The notes under the pieces were generated by a model. It saw only the letters and a list, made by a program, of their open reading frames with translations. It was not told the origin of the DNA and did not search any database. Position numbers and translations under genes: made by a program. Of a stretch of 61,507 bases of DNA, positions 45,860 to 55,837 are shown one piece after another. The stretch is from the NCBI GenBank assembly GCA_937128505.1, contig CAKZMM010000157.1:1-61507 (forward strand), written 5' to 3'. Position 1 is the first letter of the stretch; every line of letters starts with the position of its first letter. Source of the stretch: an uncultured Thermogutta sp. (GTDB lineage Bacteria > Planctomycetota > Planctomycetia > Pirellulales > Thermoguttaceae).

Positions 45860-46855
45860 ATGAAAGCCGCTTATATCGAGCGAACGGGTCCGCCGGAGGT
45901 GATTATTTACGGAGATCTGCCCGAACCAAAGCCGCAAGGCTCGCAGGTCTTAGTGCGGGTAAAGGCCGTCTCGGTCAATCCCGTGGACACCTACATCCGC
46001 GCGGGCATGATTTCCGCATGGGAGCTACCGAAGCCATTTGTCGTGGGGTGCGATCTGGCGGGTGTGGTGGAAGAAGTCGGGCCGGAAGTCCGGCGCCTAA
46101 AGCCCGACGATCGAGTCTGGGGAAGCAATCAGGGACTGCTCGGACGGCAAGGTACCTTCGCGGAATTTGCCGCCGTTGACGAGTGTTGGCTTTATCCCAC
46201 ACCTCCAAATGTTTCCGACCGAGATGCTGCAGCGATCGCCCTGGTGGGAATCACAGCTCATCTAGGTTTAGTCGATAAAGCAAAGCTCCAGCCCGGCGAG
46301 ACCATCTTCGTGTATGGCGGGGCAGGCGGCGTCGGCTCGTGTGTGGTGCAGATGGCCAAAGCCCTTGGGGCAAGGGTTATCACCACCGCCGGGAGCGAGG
46401 AGAAAGAGAATCTGTCCCGCCAATTGGGGGCGGATGTCGTCATCAATTACAAGCGGGACGACGTGGACGAGGTCCTCCGCCAAGTGGCCCCGCATGGAGT
46501 CAACGTTTGGTGGGAAACCTTGCGCGAGCAAAACCTGGAGCGCGCCGTAGCTCATCTTGCCCCCAGGGGAAGACTGATCCTGATGGCGGGCCGGGAAGCT
46601 CGCCCGGTTTTCCCCGTTGGACCATTCTACGTGCGGGACTGCTCGGCTTTCGGATTCGCCATGTTCAACTCCCCCCCGGAAACACAGCAGCAGTGCGCTG
46701 AGGATATCAACCGGTGGATGGCCGAGGGAAAACTCCGCGCCTTGATCGGTCGGGTAATGCCCCTTGCGGAGACCGCAGCCGCGCACCGGCTTCAGGAGGA
46801 AAACACGCTGCAAATGGCCGGGACACTCTCCGGAAAAATCGTCCTCGAACCGTAA
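45860..46855 (+). CDS. MDR-family NADPH:quinone reductase-like protein (331 aa)
   Basis: GAGGT lies 9 nt upstream of the ATG. This is a zinc-free member of the medium-chain dehydrogenase/reductase superfamily. It has an N-terminal GroES-like domain (VSVNPVDTYIRAG, VVGCDLAGVVEEVG) and a Rossmann domain with VYGGAGGVGSCVVQMAKALGA near residue 155 and LGADVVINY near 197. The catalytic zinc ligands of alcohol dehydrogenases are absent, as in the quinone oxidoreductase and zeta-crystallin groups. The expected role is NADPH-dependent reduction of quinones or enones in the cytoplasm. It appears monocistronic. Confidence 0.92.
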   Translation: MKAAYIERTGPPEVIIYGDLPEPKPQGSQVLVRVKAVSVNPVDTYIRAGMISAWELPKPFVVGCDLAGVVEEVGPEVRRLKPDDRVWGSNQGLLGRQGTFAEFAAVDECWLYPTPPNVSDRDAAAIALVGITAHLGLVDKAKLQPGETIFVYGGAGGVGSCVVQMAKALGARVITTAGSEEKENLSRQLGADVVINYKRDDVDEVLRQVAPHGVNVWWETLREQNLERAVAHLAPRGRLILMAGREARPVFPVGPFYVRDCSAFGFAMFNSPPETQQQCAEDINRWMAEGKLRALIGRVMPLAETAAAHRLQEENTLQMAGTLSGKIVLEP

Positions 46856-46907
46856 GAAAGCACACGCTTCTCCGGAATACGGCGTATCCCCGAAAAATCC
46901 TCACCGA

Positions 46908-46947
46908 GCAAGATTCCGCTGGACAAAGCAAGATTCCGGTGGGCAAA
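46908..46947. repeat. 20-bp tandem duplication
   Basis: gcaagattccgctggacaaa is followed by gcaagattccggtgggcaaa: two mismatches in 20. It lies about 50 bp after the MDR stop. Confidence 0.9.
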
Positions 46948-47001
46948 TGGCCGGAACGCCCCTTCCGTTTTTGCACGATCAGAACCAAACCTGTCGGCAT
47001 G

Positions 47002-47037
47002 AACTAAAATTACGACAGGAAATAAAATTACGATAGC
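47002..47037. repeat. 18-bp tandem duplication
   Basis: aactaaaattacgacagg is followed by aaataaaattacgatagc: three mismatches in 18. Confidence 0.88.
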
Positions 47038-47057
47038 TCGTGGGTACTGGTCCTCGA

Positions 47058-47095
47058 TACGTGTTATCCTTAAATGTACGTGTTATCCTTAAAGG
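47058..47095. repeat. 19-bp tandem duplication upstream of the methyltransferase gene
   Basis: tacgtgttatccttaaatg is followed by tacgtgttatccttaaagg: one mismatch in 19. It ends 54 bp before the start of the fused methyltransferase gene. Three different duplications occur in this one 294-bp gap. Confidence 0.92.
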
Positions 47096-47149
47096 TAAAT
47101 AAATGTAATGTAGCGGAAAAAAGCTTGTCTGAGTCGGAGTCGCCAATCC

Positions 47150-49036
47150 ATGCCCACGGATTTGCGCAAGCAACTTCAGGAAACCGTCCTTGTCTTCGAC
47201 GGGGCCATGGGCACGGAGATTTACCGGCGTCATGTTTTTGTGAATCGTTCCTATGATGAATTGAACCTCTCGGATCCCGATCTTATCCGCCGGATTCACC
47301 TGGATTATCTCGATGCCGGCGTCGACGTGTTGACTACGAATACCTTCGGCGCGAATCGGGTAGCACTTTCCCGATTCGGATTCTCAGAAAAGACTACCGA
47401 AATCAATCGTGCTGGGGCTCTTCTAGCGCGCGAAGTAGCGGATTCGGCCGGCCGCCCGGTGCTGGTTGCCGGCTCTGTGGGGCCTTTGCCGCGTCAGTTG
47501 CAATATGTGGACGAGATCCCTGCAATGATTCGCCAGCAGGTGGAGGCCCTTCTGGAAGGGGGAGGTCACTTCATCCTTTTCGAAACTCAGTCCAACCGGT
47601 TAGCCCTGGAGCATGCGGCCCGTGTAATGCGAGATTTTCCCGAGGTGCCCTACGTTTTTTCCGTGGCCGTGGGCGACAACGGCGAGACCCCAAACGGCGA
47701 GCCTATCGAGGCGATCGTGGCACCGTTGCCGGCGGGACTCCCCTCACCCACGGCATGGGGCCTCAATTGCGGCACCGGTCCCAGCGGCTTGCTCGGTGTT
47801 TTGGAGCGTCTTCTCCAGGTTTCGGAACTCCCGATTATTGTCCAGCCGAATGCCGGGGTTCCCAAAGAAGTGGATAATCGGCTCATTTATTTCTGCTCCC
47901 CGGAGTATTTGACCAGTTACGCCAAGCGATATGTGGCGTTGGGAGCGCGAGGGGTGGGTGGCTGCTGCGGAATCACGCCGGAGCACATCCGGGAACTGGC
48001 GGAGGCCGTCAAGCCCTTAGCGCGAGCCGCACGTTCCACAGCGGTTCTGCGTGGGGCCTTAACAAGTGTCCAACTCAGGGAGCCCGTCCCCTTAGCCGCG
48101 CGATCCGCCTTGGGGAAGCGAATCGCCGATAGGCTATGGGTCACTAGTGTAGAGCTTCTCCCTCCGCGGGGATACGACTTAAGAGCGATCGTGGAAAAAA
48201 GCCGGCATCTGTTCGCAGCGGGGGTGACGGCGGTCAATATCCCGGATGGTCCCCGGGCAAGTGCCCGCATCTCGCCGCTGGTGACAGCAGCCGAAATCCA
48301 AAGACAGGTGGGAATCGAAGTCATTCTGCACTTTTGTTGCCGGGATCGCAATTTGATCGGTATGCAAGCGGATTTGCTGGGCTGTGCTGCATTAGGAGTG
48401 CGGAATATTCTTTTTGTCACCGGTGACCCCCCCAAATTGGGCAATTATCCCCATGCGACGGGGGTCTTCGATACGGACTCGATCGGAATGGTCGCCGTTC
48501 AGCGCCGGCTGAACCAAGGGGTGGATCTGGGAGGGCAGGCGATCGAGCCGCCGACGGCGGCAGTCATCGGTGTGGGCCTTGATCCGACCGCACTCGATCG
48601 GCAAAGAGAGTTGGATCGCTTCCGCCGAAAGATGGAGGCCGGGGCCGAATTCGCGATCACGCAACCAGTGTTTGATCCCGAGGCACTTCTCCGGTTTCTC
48701 GATCAATTGGGCCAGTGCCCGATTCCCATCATCGCGGGGATTTGGCCGCTGGCAAGCCTACGAAATGCCCTGTTTTTGAAAAACGAAGTACCGGGAGTCG
48801 AGATCCCCGACAAGATCCTCCAGCGAATGGAGGCGGCACAAACCCGCGAGGAGCAATTGGCGGTCGGTGTCCAAATCGCCCGTGAATCGATCGAAGCGAT
48901 TCAGGACCTCGTCGCGGGAATCCAGGTCTCCGCCCCCCTGGGGAAAATTGAAATCGCCCTTCAAGTCCTGGAAGGATGGTTGGATCGGCCCGCGCGGTCG
49001 ACCGCCCCTCAATCGGGCTTTGTTCCTTCGAGTTAG
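47150..49036 (+). CDS. Fused homocysteine S-methyltransferase / methylenetetrahydrofolate reductase (628 aa)
   Basis: The N-terminal barrel (about 10-300) is a cobalamin-independent-type homocysteine methyltransferase domain: VFDGAMGTEIYRR, DVLTTNTFGANR and zinc ligands C207 (GLNCGTGP), C272 and C273 (GGCCGITP). The C-terminal barrel (about 325-610) is methylenetetrahydrofolate reductase-like (SVELLPPRGYD, NILFVTGDPPKLG, EFAITQPVFDPEALLRFL). The architecture equals B. subtilis YitJ and is widespread as a bifunctional enzyme. It links folate one-carbon units to methionine synthesis. In full MetH the domain would need a cobalamin partner; whether a partner exists elsewhere in the genome cannot be judged. 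GGAG lies 10 nt before the ATG. Confidence 0.93.
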   Translation: MPTDLRKQLQETVLVFDGAMGTEIYRRHVFVNRSYDELNLSDPDLIRRIHLDYLDAGVDVLTTNTFGANRVALSRFGFSEKTTEINRAGALLAREVADSAGRPVLVAGSVGPLPRQLQYVDEIPAMIRQQVEALLEGGGHFILFETQSNRLALEHAARVMRDFPEVPYVFSVAVGDNGETPNGEPIEAIVAPLPAGLPSPTAWGLNCGTGPSGLLGVLERLLQVSELPIIVQPNAGVPKEVDNRLIYFCSPEYLTSYAKRYVALGARGVGGCCGITPEHIRELAEAVKPLARAARSTAVLRGALTSVQLREPVPLAARSALGKRIADRLWVTSVELLPPRGYDLRAIVEKSRHLFAAGVTAVNIPDGPRASARISPLVTAAEIQRQVGIEVILHFCCRDRNLIGMQADLLGCAALGVRNILFVTGDPPKLGNYPHATGVFDTDSIGMVAVQRRLNQGVDLGGQAIEPPTAAVIGVGLDPTALDRQRELDRFRRKMEAGAEFAITQPVFDPEALLRFLDQLGQCPIPIIAGIWPLASLRNALFLKNEVPGVEIPDKILQRMEAAQTREEQLAVGVQIARESIEAIQDLVAGIQVSAPLGKIEIALQVLEGWLDRPARSTAPQSGFVPSS

Positions 49037-49480
49037 CGGACAAGCGAAGGAGTCGATTTTCTCCTGGGGTAATTGCTCCCACATCCGCGGAGAACAACTC
49101 GCCTACCGAAGAGAATGCAATCTCTCATGTCCTCGCTGAAATCTTTTGGTTTTTCTCGAGGCGATCTTTTTTGCTCGAAACGTTTTTTTTCTTGAAGCGA
49201 TCGTTTTTTCTCGAAGCTGTACCTTTCCTCGAAGCAATCTTTTTTTCCCGAAGCAATCACTCCGGTTGCCGAAAACCTGAGCGGGTATTATCTTCCGTCT
49301 CCGCAACGACAGATTACGTGCACCTGTTATCCGCAAGTTGTATGAAAACGATCTCTCGGGCAGCAGAACAATCCGTTTGCGGCCGAATCGCTGGGATCCG
49401 GCCGCCATTGAGTTCGCGGCCCCGAATTTACAAGGGGCCAAATGCTCGGCTTGTGGCCGAAACGATGGGGCATGCCGCAA
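49037..49480. other. Gap between convergent genes
   Basis: 444 bp between the convergent methyltransferase and hisB genes. It contains the T-rich tandem array at 49150-49258. A GC-rich hairpin (ggcccc-gaatttacaa-ggggcc, 49418-49439) lies about 40 bp downstream of hisB and has no U-tract. Confidence 0.5.
49150..49258. repeat. 16-21 bp T-rich tandem array, 6 copies
   Basis: Units (49150-49166, 49167-49182, 49183-49202, 49203-49223, 49224-49239 and 49240-49258) follow tttttTCTCGAAGCrATC. The length varies in the leading T-run. It sits at the end of two convergent transcripts. Confidence 0.88.
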
Positions 49481-50068
49481 TCAAAGTACACCCTTAGTGC
49501 TGGGAAGATCGCCGATACGCGGGTCCGGTTCTACTGCCTGCCTCAAGGCGCGTGCCACCGCTTTGAAAATCCCCTCTGCAATGTGGTGACTGTTACGACC
49601 ATAAGGCACCAAAATGTGCAGATTGCACGGTAGATGCGCGGCTACCGCATACCAGAAATCGGCCACCAGTTCGGTGGGAAATTCGCCGATCTTTTCGCTT
49701 GGGAAATCCGCCTGAAGATAGAAGAACGGACGTCCGCTGAGGTCCACGGCCGCCGTGACCAACACTTCCTCCATCGGCAAAGTAAAATGTCCGTACCGCC
49801 GGATCCCCTCTTTGCTGCCCAAGGCCTCGCGGAGCGCTAAGCCCAGGCAAATCCCCACATCCTCGACGGTGTGGTGGTAGTCCACATGCAAGTCGCCGGT
49901 GGCCTCAACCGTAAGGTCCATCGCCCCGTGTTTGGCCAGTTGAGCCAGCATGTGCTCAAAAAAACCGATGCCCGTCTGAATTCGCGCGATTCCTCGCCCA
50001 TCTAGATCGACACTCAGCTTAATGTCGGTTTCCGCCGTGACGCGGTGGATTGTCGCAGTTCGGGGCAT
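49481..50068 (-). CDS. hisB: Imidazoleglycerol-phosphate dehydratase (195 aa)
   Basis: The start at 50068 ([10 protein letters not shown]) has GAGG 9 nt upstream; an in-frame TTG at 50077 overlaps that site. Conserved metal-binding motifs are present: [29 protein letters not shown], and in the second half [24 protein letters not shown]. It performs the sixth step of histidine synthesis and is monofunctional (no phosphatase domain, unlike E. coli HisB). It lies 90 bp downstream of hisC, forming a minus-strand hisD-hisC-hisB run. Confidence 0.97.
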   Translation of the reverse strand: MPRTATIHRVTAETDIKLSVDLDGRGIARIQTGIGFFEHMLAQLAKHGAMDLTVEATGDLHVDYHHTVEDVGICLGLALREALGSKEGIRRYGHFTLPMEEVLVTAAVDLSGRPFFYLQADFPSEKIGEFPTELVADFWYAVAAHLPCNLHILVPYGRNSHHIAEGIFKAVARALRQAVEPDPRIGDLPSTKGVL

Positions 50069-50158
50069 GCGGACCAACCTCGTTTGTCAGTGCCGGCTCT
50101 TCGCTTAAACTCCGATGAGTCGATTCCGCCGGTATTGCTTCCGGCACACTCCTATCCC

Positions 50159-51223
50159 CTAAATAACTCCGCCCTGAACCATTTCCTTCATGGCCGCAAG
50201 GCAAAGCTCGATTTGATCGTCGGTGCCGACGGTGATTCTTAAGCCGTCCCCCCAACCGGGGTAGTCCATGTAGCGAACGAGAACCCCTCGCTCTTTGAGG
50301 CCCTGATACAGAGCTTTCGCCGAAAAATGCGAATGCACGTTCCACGTAAAATTTGCCTGTGAATCCACCACGTCGAAACCCAGTGAACGCATCCCCTCCG
50401 TAAGGCGACGACGGGTGGCGACGATCTTCGCCCGGGTCCTTGCAAGCCAATTCTGGTCGCCGATCGCCGCGGTAGCCACAGCAATCGAAAGTGCATCGCA
50501 ATTATACGAGTCTTTCACCTTTGCCATCTGCTCGATCAAATGGGGCTGAGCCACGATGAAACCAAATCGAAGCCCTGCTAAAGCATACGACTTACTCAGC
50601 GAACGCGAAACCATCACTTTCTCCGAATGTCGCACCAATTCCAGGCAGTTTTCATCGGCAAAATCGGCGTAGGCCTCGTCGACAAGAATGGGGCACGGAA
50701 GTCGTTCGGCCCACTGGGCTACCACTTTTGGGGGAACGACTGTTCCCGATGGGCTATTCGGGTTGGCCAAAAAAACTAATCGCAATCCTTCCCTGGCGGC
50801 CGCAAATTGTTCGGGAAGACTCCAGTCCTTTTCAAAGAAGACCTCCTCCGCATATGCCCCTTGAATCGCCGCCAAAGTGTTGTAGAGAATGTAACTAGGA
50901 TAGGGCAATCGCACCCCTTGCCCCGAGCCGACGAAGGTTCGGGTCGCGATCGTTAGGATATCGTCGCTTCCGTTGCCGCAGAGGATCCAACTGGGTTCAA
51001 ACCCCAATAGCTCGCCCGCTCGATGGCGAAACGCTTCCGCCATCGGATCCGGATACCGTTGCAATCCCCGACGAAGCACCTCCTCGATAGCCCCCTGAAT
51101 CGCCTCCGTTGGCGGATAGGGATTCTCGTTGGTATTGAGTTTGATGATCCGGGGATCTTTCGGCTGTTCCCCAGGGACATATCCCTGGAGGGCGAGAATC
51201 TCGGGCCGAACATATTGGCTCAT
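50159..51223 (-). CDS. hisC: Histidinol-phosphate aminotransferase (354 aa)
   Basis: A class I/II PLP aminotransferase. It has KLNTNENPYPP at the N-terminus, LVDEAYADFAD near 180, the Schiff-base lysine K211 in VSRSLSKSYALAGLRFG, and a C-terminal Arg motif (GDGLRITVGTDDQ). The length is usual for HisC. No strong Shine-Dalgarno sequence is visible before the ATG at 51223. It is between hisD and hisB on the same strand, which supports HisC over other aminotransferases of this class. Confidence 0.96.
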   Translation of the reverse strand: MSQYVRPEILALQGYVPGEQPKDPRIIKLNTNENPYPPTEAIQGAIEEVLRRGLQRYPDPMAEAFRHRAGELLGFEPSWILCGNGSDDILTIATRTFVGSGQGVRLPYPSYILYNTLAAIQGAYAEEVFFEKDWSLPEQFAAAREGLRLVFLANPNSPSGTVVPPKVVAQWAERLPCPILVDEAYADFADENCLELVRHSEKVMVSRSLSKSYALAGLRFGFIVAQPHLIEQMAKVKDSYNCDALSIAVATAAIGDQNWLARTRAKIVATRRRLTEGMRSLGFDVVDSQANFTWNVHSHFSAKALYQGLKERGVLVRYMDYPGWGDGLRITVGTDDQIELCLAAMKEMVQGGVI

Positions 51224-51522
51224 GAGTCTTTTCGCGAGCCTTTCTTCAAAAAGAGCACCCTGTGTTTTTCCGCGATCTTAAGTGCGAATGCGATTTGCCC
51301 TGTCGAGGTACGATCGGTGCGAGGGAACTTGCAATTTCCTCCGAAGCTGTTTCCGTCGATTCCCGCTCGGCTTGGCCCTGTGCGCTACGCTTCGTTTATT
51401 GGTATGCAGCCGGCTATGCTGGTGTCTAACCGATCGGGTGGTCGAGGATTTGCCCGGCTTGCCCCTTACGGAATTCCCTCGTTTTTCCCGACAGGGGCTA
51501 ACAGCCATTCCGTAAGATCTGC
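51224..51522. other. Spacer between hisD and hisC
   Basis: 299 bp. I see no gene, terminator or repeat here. The spacer is long for an operon, so hisC-hisB may have their own promoter. Confidence 0.4.
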
Positions 51523-52875
51523 TTATTCTTCCAATCTTGCGAGAACACTGTCGCGGTGGGCCGTCAGGCCCTCGCTCTCGGCCAACTGCCGTACATCCTC
51601 CGCTAATGCGACCATCCCTTCACGATCGAAACAAAGCACGCTATGTCCCCGAAGGAAATCGTTGACGGTCAAGCCGCTTGCAAATCGCGCGGTGCCACTG
51701 GTGGGAAGCACGTGCGAAGGTCCAGCCGCATAATCTCCCAAAGCCACAGGGCTGTAATTGCCCAAGAAAACGGCACCTGCACAGAGGATGCGCTCCGCCA
51801 ACTCCTCCGGTCTTTCGGTCGCAATGTGCAGGTGTTCCGGAGCGATTTGATCGGTCAATGCACACGCTTCCTCGCGGTTACGAACGAGGACCACCGCCCC
51901 GAATTCCTCCAGGCTTTGCCGCGCTAAATTTCCCCGATCCAAGTTTTCCAATAGCCGGTCTAATTCGAGCACGATCGCTTCGAGGATTTGCCGCTCCCAA
52001 CCGACCACAATACTTGCCCCGGGGGCGTGTTCCGCTTGGGCAATCAGGTCCAATGCGGTGAACTTAGGCCGGGTAGTGCTATCGACGATAACTACGACCT
52101 CGCTCGGCCCGGCAATCGAATCAATCGATACAGCCCCAAATACATGCTTTTTCGCTAGCGCCACAAAAAGGTTACCGGGCCCAACGATTTTGTCCACTCG
52201 CGGAATCCCCTCAACCCCATACGCGAGGGCAGCCACCCCCTGCGCTCCTCCTATTCGCAGGATTTCGGTAACCCCTAATTCATAGCAAGTTGCCAAAACA
52301 TGTGTATTTTCCGAACCAAACCGGGTTGGTGGGGCCATCAGGGCTATTTCTCGCACCCCCGCTACCTGAGCCGGAACGACCGTCATCAGGACGGTAGACG
52401 GGTACGCTGCTACCCCTCCGGGGACACAAATGCCCACGCGCCGCAGCGGCCGATAACGCTGTTCCAGGTAACCGCCTGGGACCGGAACCCGTACGTTTTC
52501 AAGCTTAATGCTTCGCTGGAAATGCTCGATTCGCTCGCGAATTCGCCTAACCGACTGCAAAAACGCCGGATCCACCTCCGCGTGAGCCGCACGTAAAGCC
52601 GCCTCGGGAACCCGCAGAGTTTCCGGCGTTAAATCGACCCCGTCGATTGCCCGTGTGTATCGCAAAAGCGAATCTAAACCAAACCGGGAAACATCGTTAC
52701 ATATACGTTTGACGACTTCAGACGGTGGGATAGCCTCGCCGAAAACCTGCATGGTTTTCTGACGGCCAGCCTCGCTTACCACCTCCCCCTCAGGACTGAG
52801 CCGCTGCCGGAGCCCGGAAAGTTCTGTGATCGCTGAATCCGTACCCGTTTCAATCCATTTAATGTTGATCGGCAT
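51523..52875 (-). CDS. hisD: Histidinol dehydrogenase (450 aa)
   Basis: The start at 52875 (MPINIKWIE) has AGGTG about 7 nt upstream; the frame runs ten codons further without a better site. Family motifs: RYRPLRRVGICVPGGVAAYPS, TVLMTVVPAQVAGV, DKIVGPGNLFVALAK and the catalytic Glu-His pair in QIAPEHLHIATE. It oxidises histidinol to histidine with NAD+ and zinc. The length is slightly above the usual 430. It is the first gene of the hisD-hisC-hisB run on this strand. Confidence 0.97.
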   Translation of the reverse strand: MPINIKWIETGTDSAITELSGLRQRLSPEGEVVSEAGRQKTMQVFGEAIPPSEVVKRICNDVSRFGLDSLLRYTRAIDGVDLTPETLRVPEAALRAAHAEVDPAFLQSVRRIRERIEHFQRSIKLENVRVPVPGGYLEQRYRPLRRVGICVPGGVAAYPSTVLMTVVPAQVAGVREIALMAPPTRFGSENTHVLATCYELGVTEILRIGGAQGVAALAYGVEGIPRVDKIVGPGNLFVALAKKHVFGAVSIDSIAGPSEVVVIVDSTTRPKFTALDLIAQAEHAPGASIVVGWERQILEAIVLELDRLLENLDRGNLARQSLEEFGAVVLVRNREEACALTDQIAPEHLHIATERPEELAERILCAGAVFLGNYSPVALGDYAAGPSHVLPTSGTARFASGLTVNDFLRGHSVLCFDREGMVALAEDVRQLAESEGLTAHRDSVLARLEE

Positions 52876-53818
52876 TGTGCTGCACCTAATACCTCGCTCG
52901 CCCAAATGTTCGCAGTCTTGGGCGATGACATCAAAAACGAAAGTATCCTAGGATGCCTAGTATATCCTCAAAGTTGCTCGAAATTTTGGCACTAAAGCAA
53001 TAAACTTCGGCACTATTTCGAAAAACATTACTTTTAAATGTTTGATTTCGAAACACGTGGAATACAGCGTTGAAAACGCTTAACCCCGGATCTTTTCCGC
53101 CCCCCAATGGGACACCGCGGAGGGCACCGATTCCCACACGGTCGGCTTTCGACCCTGCCGAGTACTCGTCGCGGGGGAGCGATCGATAACAGCGATCTAT
53201 TACAAATCATGACCTTTCATAAGCCGCAAACTCTTCCAGCTCCCGACGAGATTTTCCGTCGGCAGAACTCCGAATACCCGGCTTGATATGATGCCGGCCA
53301 GCGACTGTTAGCAAAGTCTTCCGTCAAATGAACTTCCGATATAGTCGCCGCTTTGCACCCTCAGGCCAAAAGAGCCGGAAACCCCAAGACGCAAGAGTCC
53401 CGCGCGGAGTACCCACAATAACTCTAGAACTTGCCGGGCCATAAAAGCGCTCATTATAGCCCCCGGGCCTCCGAAGTGTAGTTTCCGGCCGTTTGCTCTC
53501 TCTTGTCCCGGCACGTCGTGAAACGAGTTGCGGCAGGTCGTGCAGCCAGTTCGACGAGTTGAATTTTTCGACAAGTTGAATTTGCCGGGCTATGCGCAAC
53601 GCCCGCATCAGGGCCATCAGAAGGGGCCATCGCTTGGAAAAGCTTGACGTCAATTCAAGCTTTCGGTTGCCGCGGCATAGGGTCCGACGAATCGTGGGGA
53701 AAGCTGACCGGACAATGCTTGCCCGTCCAACGCCTCTAAAACTGCCTCGGAAATTCCCTCGGAGGATGGGATCCGCAAATCTTGACATCAGATACCGCCA
53801 AGGGACTCGCTTTTGCGG
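52876..53818. other. 0.9-kb gap with tandem duplications
   Basis: No supported gene between xerD and hisD (both minus strand). It should contain the hisD promoter. A 17-bp duplication lies at 53550-53583, and a weaker 22-bp pair lies just before it (from about 53511). Confidence 0.5.
53550..53583. repeat. 17-bp tandem duplication
   Basis: ttcgacgagttgaattt is followed by ttcgacaagttgaattt: one mismatch in 17. Confidence 0.9.
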
Positions 53819-54757
53819 TCATCCCCGAGGGTGAAAACGCCGGTGGATCGCCTTCAATCGCCCCGAATCAACGTGCGTGTAAACTTGCGTGGTGGCGATA
53901 CTAGCGTGGCCCAGCATCTCTTGCACCGCACGCAGATCGGCACCTCCGGCGAGCAGATGGGTCGCAAAGCTATGGCGGAGGGTATGCGGGCTAATAGTTT
54001 GTCGGATTCCCGCGCGGGCTGCATACTGTTTCACCAGCTCCCAGATGCGCTCCCGGCGGAGCCTCCTGCCGCGGTAGGAAAGCAACACCCAATCGGGCGG
54101 ATGGGGGAGCCGACTTGCAAGACGTGGTCGCTCTTCTCGAAGGTAGCATTCGACGACCTCAACCGCCCGGTTTCCCAAGGGAACCAGCCGTTCCTTATTC
54201 CCTTTACCGCGGCAAATGCAGTAATGCTGGTCCAAATGAAGATCGGTCTGCTTAAGGTGAGCAAGTTCGCTTGCGCGACAACCGGTCGCATAGAGCAGTT
54301 CGAGCATTGCCCGGTCGCGACGCCACCAAGGATCCCGAGGACAAGGCGCCTGTAGGAGCCGGTCTACCTGCTCCGGGCTGAGAACCTCCGGGACCCGTTC
54401 CCAAAGCTTTTGACTGCCGAGAAGCTCCGCCAGATTCCGTTCCACCACCCCCTCGAGCTGAAGATAGCGGAAAAACACCTTCACCGATACCAGATGTCGT
54501 GCCAACGAAGCCGGGGCCAATCGCTGAGCGTGAAGCCAGGCGGTAAAATCTGCCAAATCACGGATCGTAAGCTGGCCAGGATCCCGCCCATCCAGCCATT
54601 GCAAAAAACGTCTCAAATCCCGGCGGTACGCCGCCACGGTATTGGCAGCCAGGTGACACTCCCGAGCGGCGTACTCGGTGAATGCCTCCAGCCAAGACTC
54701 CCCGCGGCCGGCGGAGGAGGTAATCGCTTCGAGAAATTTCTCGCGTTTATCCGGCAT
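53819..54757 (-). CDS. xerD: Tyrosine recombinase, XerD-like (312 aa)
   Basis: It has an N-terminal SAM-like core-binding domain (about 20-110) and a C-terminal catalytic domain with the full set of active residues: R161 (GCRASELAHLK), K185, H258 and R261 (SPHTLRHSFATHLL), H284 (MLGHASI) and nucleophile Y293 (TTQVYTHVD). The C-terminal tail (LKAIHRRFHPRG) matches XerD better than XerC. The expected role is chromosome dimer resolution at dif. No phage or integron genes lie near, so a housekeeping role is favoured. The ribosome binding site is weak (CGGAG 11 nt upstream). Confidence 0.93.
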   Translation of the reverse strand: MPDKREKFLEAITSSAGRGESWLEAFTEYAARECHLAANTVAAYRRDLRRFLQWLDGRDPGQLTIRDLADFTAWLHAQRLAPASLARHLVSVKVFFRYLQLEGVVERNLAELLGSQKLWERVPEVLSPEQVDRLLQAPCPRDPWWRRDRAMLELLYATGCRASELAHLKQTDLHLDQHYCICRGKGNKERLVPLGNRAVEVVECYLREERPRLASRLPHPPDWVLLSYRGRRLRRERIWELVKQYAARAGIRQTISPHTLRHSFATHLLAGGADLRAVQEMLGHASIATTQVYTHVDSGRLKAIHRRFHPRG

Positions 54758-55706
54758 ACGAGACGGCGCTCCGCGCGATTCTCGGCGCGATTCAACTTAA
54801 GGGAGGAAATTCATTCGGGCAAAACTCACATAAGGACCTCGATAGCGAGGTCGACTGAGTTGGCGGCAATCTTCGGACAGGGTCGTTCGCCAACGTTTAG
54901 GTCTATCACGTGCCTTTTTGCCGGCTGAATTCGTGCAGCAATCGGCGGACGTCAAACCCAGCATCGGCGATAGCGGCGACCGACTTAAGCCGGAAGCTCC
55001 CCGATTCTCAACAAAGAGAAGCTCCGCCGCCATTGCGGCCCGCAAACCGCCGCAAACCCTGGATGCCCACCGCGGCCTTTGAATCATCAGGCTATAAGTC
55101 GCCGGCAATTAGCTTTATCGGCCACTTTTCGCAACTTCAATCATTGCTTCTTGCTATCTTGCTTTTGATCCAGCGCACTTGCTTAAGAATCAGCGCAAAG
55201 TTTCCAAGCTTGGTCCCAGTTGGTACCCTGCGGAGTCGGCACCGCGTAAGAACTTCTCGCTATGCAATCGTTGATCTCCAATGCCTGCCGTCGGTACCCT
55301 GCACATTCTCGGTTGATTGATCGGGCGCCCATTAGGCGTTACCGAGTATTCAGGTCAGGGGGGGTTGAGGAGTTGGTTAAAACGTGCCGGATTTATCGAA
55401 ATTCTTTGAGCGTGGAGTCGTTGACGGATTCCAAAGCCGTACAATTGTGTGACCGGTTATACCGGAGACAGAAACTTTGCACTTTCAGGAAGATTCTTGG
55501 GCCACATGGACGCCTGATGAAAAAAACTGTGCGGCGGTTCGGGTAAGGAATTCCTCCTCGTTCCATGCGGCCAACTTGGGGAGCCAAATAATTGCGGATT
55601 GAACCTTCCGTGGTTGGCAGGGGAGAGAAATCGATCGGCATAAACGGCTGCACACAAGCGAGCTGTTCTTGCGTTTCGCCGCACAAATCGGTTGCAATCA
55701 ACAGGT

Positions 55707-55770
55707 TGTAATAAACACTCGTCGTAACAAACAAACGCTGTAACGAACAAACGGTGTAGCAAAAGAGCGT
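55707..55770. repeat. 16-bp tandem array, 4 copies
   Basis: Units at 55707-55722, 55723-55738, 55739-55754 and 55755-55770 share yGTAAyaaACaaaCGn. The last unit overlaps by two bases the first unit of the 23-bp array that follows. Confidence 0.85.
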
Positions 55771-55837
55771 TGTAAGACACAAATAAAGAAATTTGTAAGA
55801 CACAAATAAATTAATTTGTAAGACACAAATAAAGAAA
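55769..55837. repeat. 23-bp tandem array, 3 copies
   Basis: Units at 55769-55791, 55792-55814 and 55815-55837 share TTGTAAGACACAAATAAA. Units 1 and 3 differ only at the first base. The internal TTTGT...ACAAA is partly self-complementary. Confidence 0.92.

Noticed and set aside
49418-49439. Rho-independent terminator for hisB
   Set aside because: A good GC-rich hairpin is present, but no U-tract follows on either strand.
53819-54757. Phage or integron integrase
   Set aside because: No phage, cassette or attachment-site genes are nearby. Length, motifs and tail fit the housekeeping XerD group.
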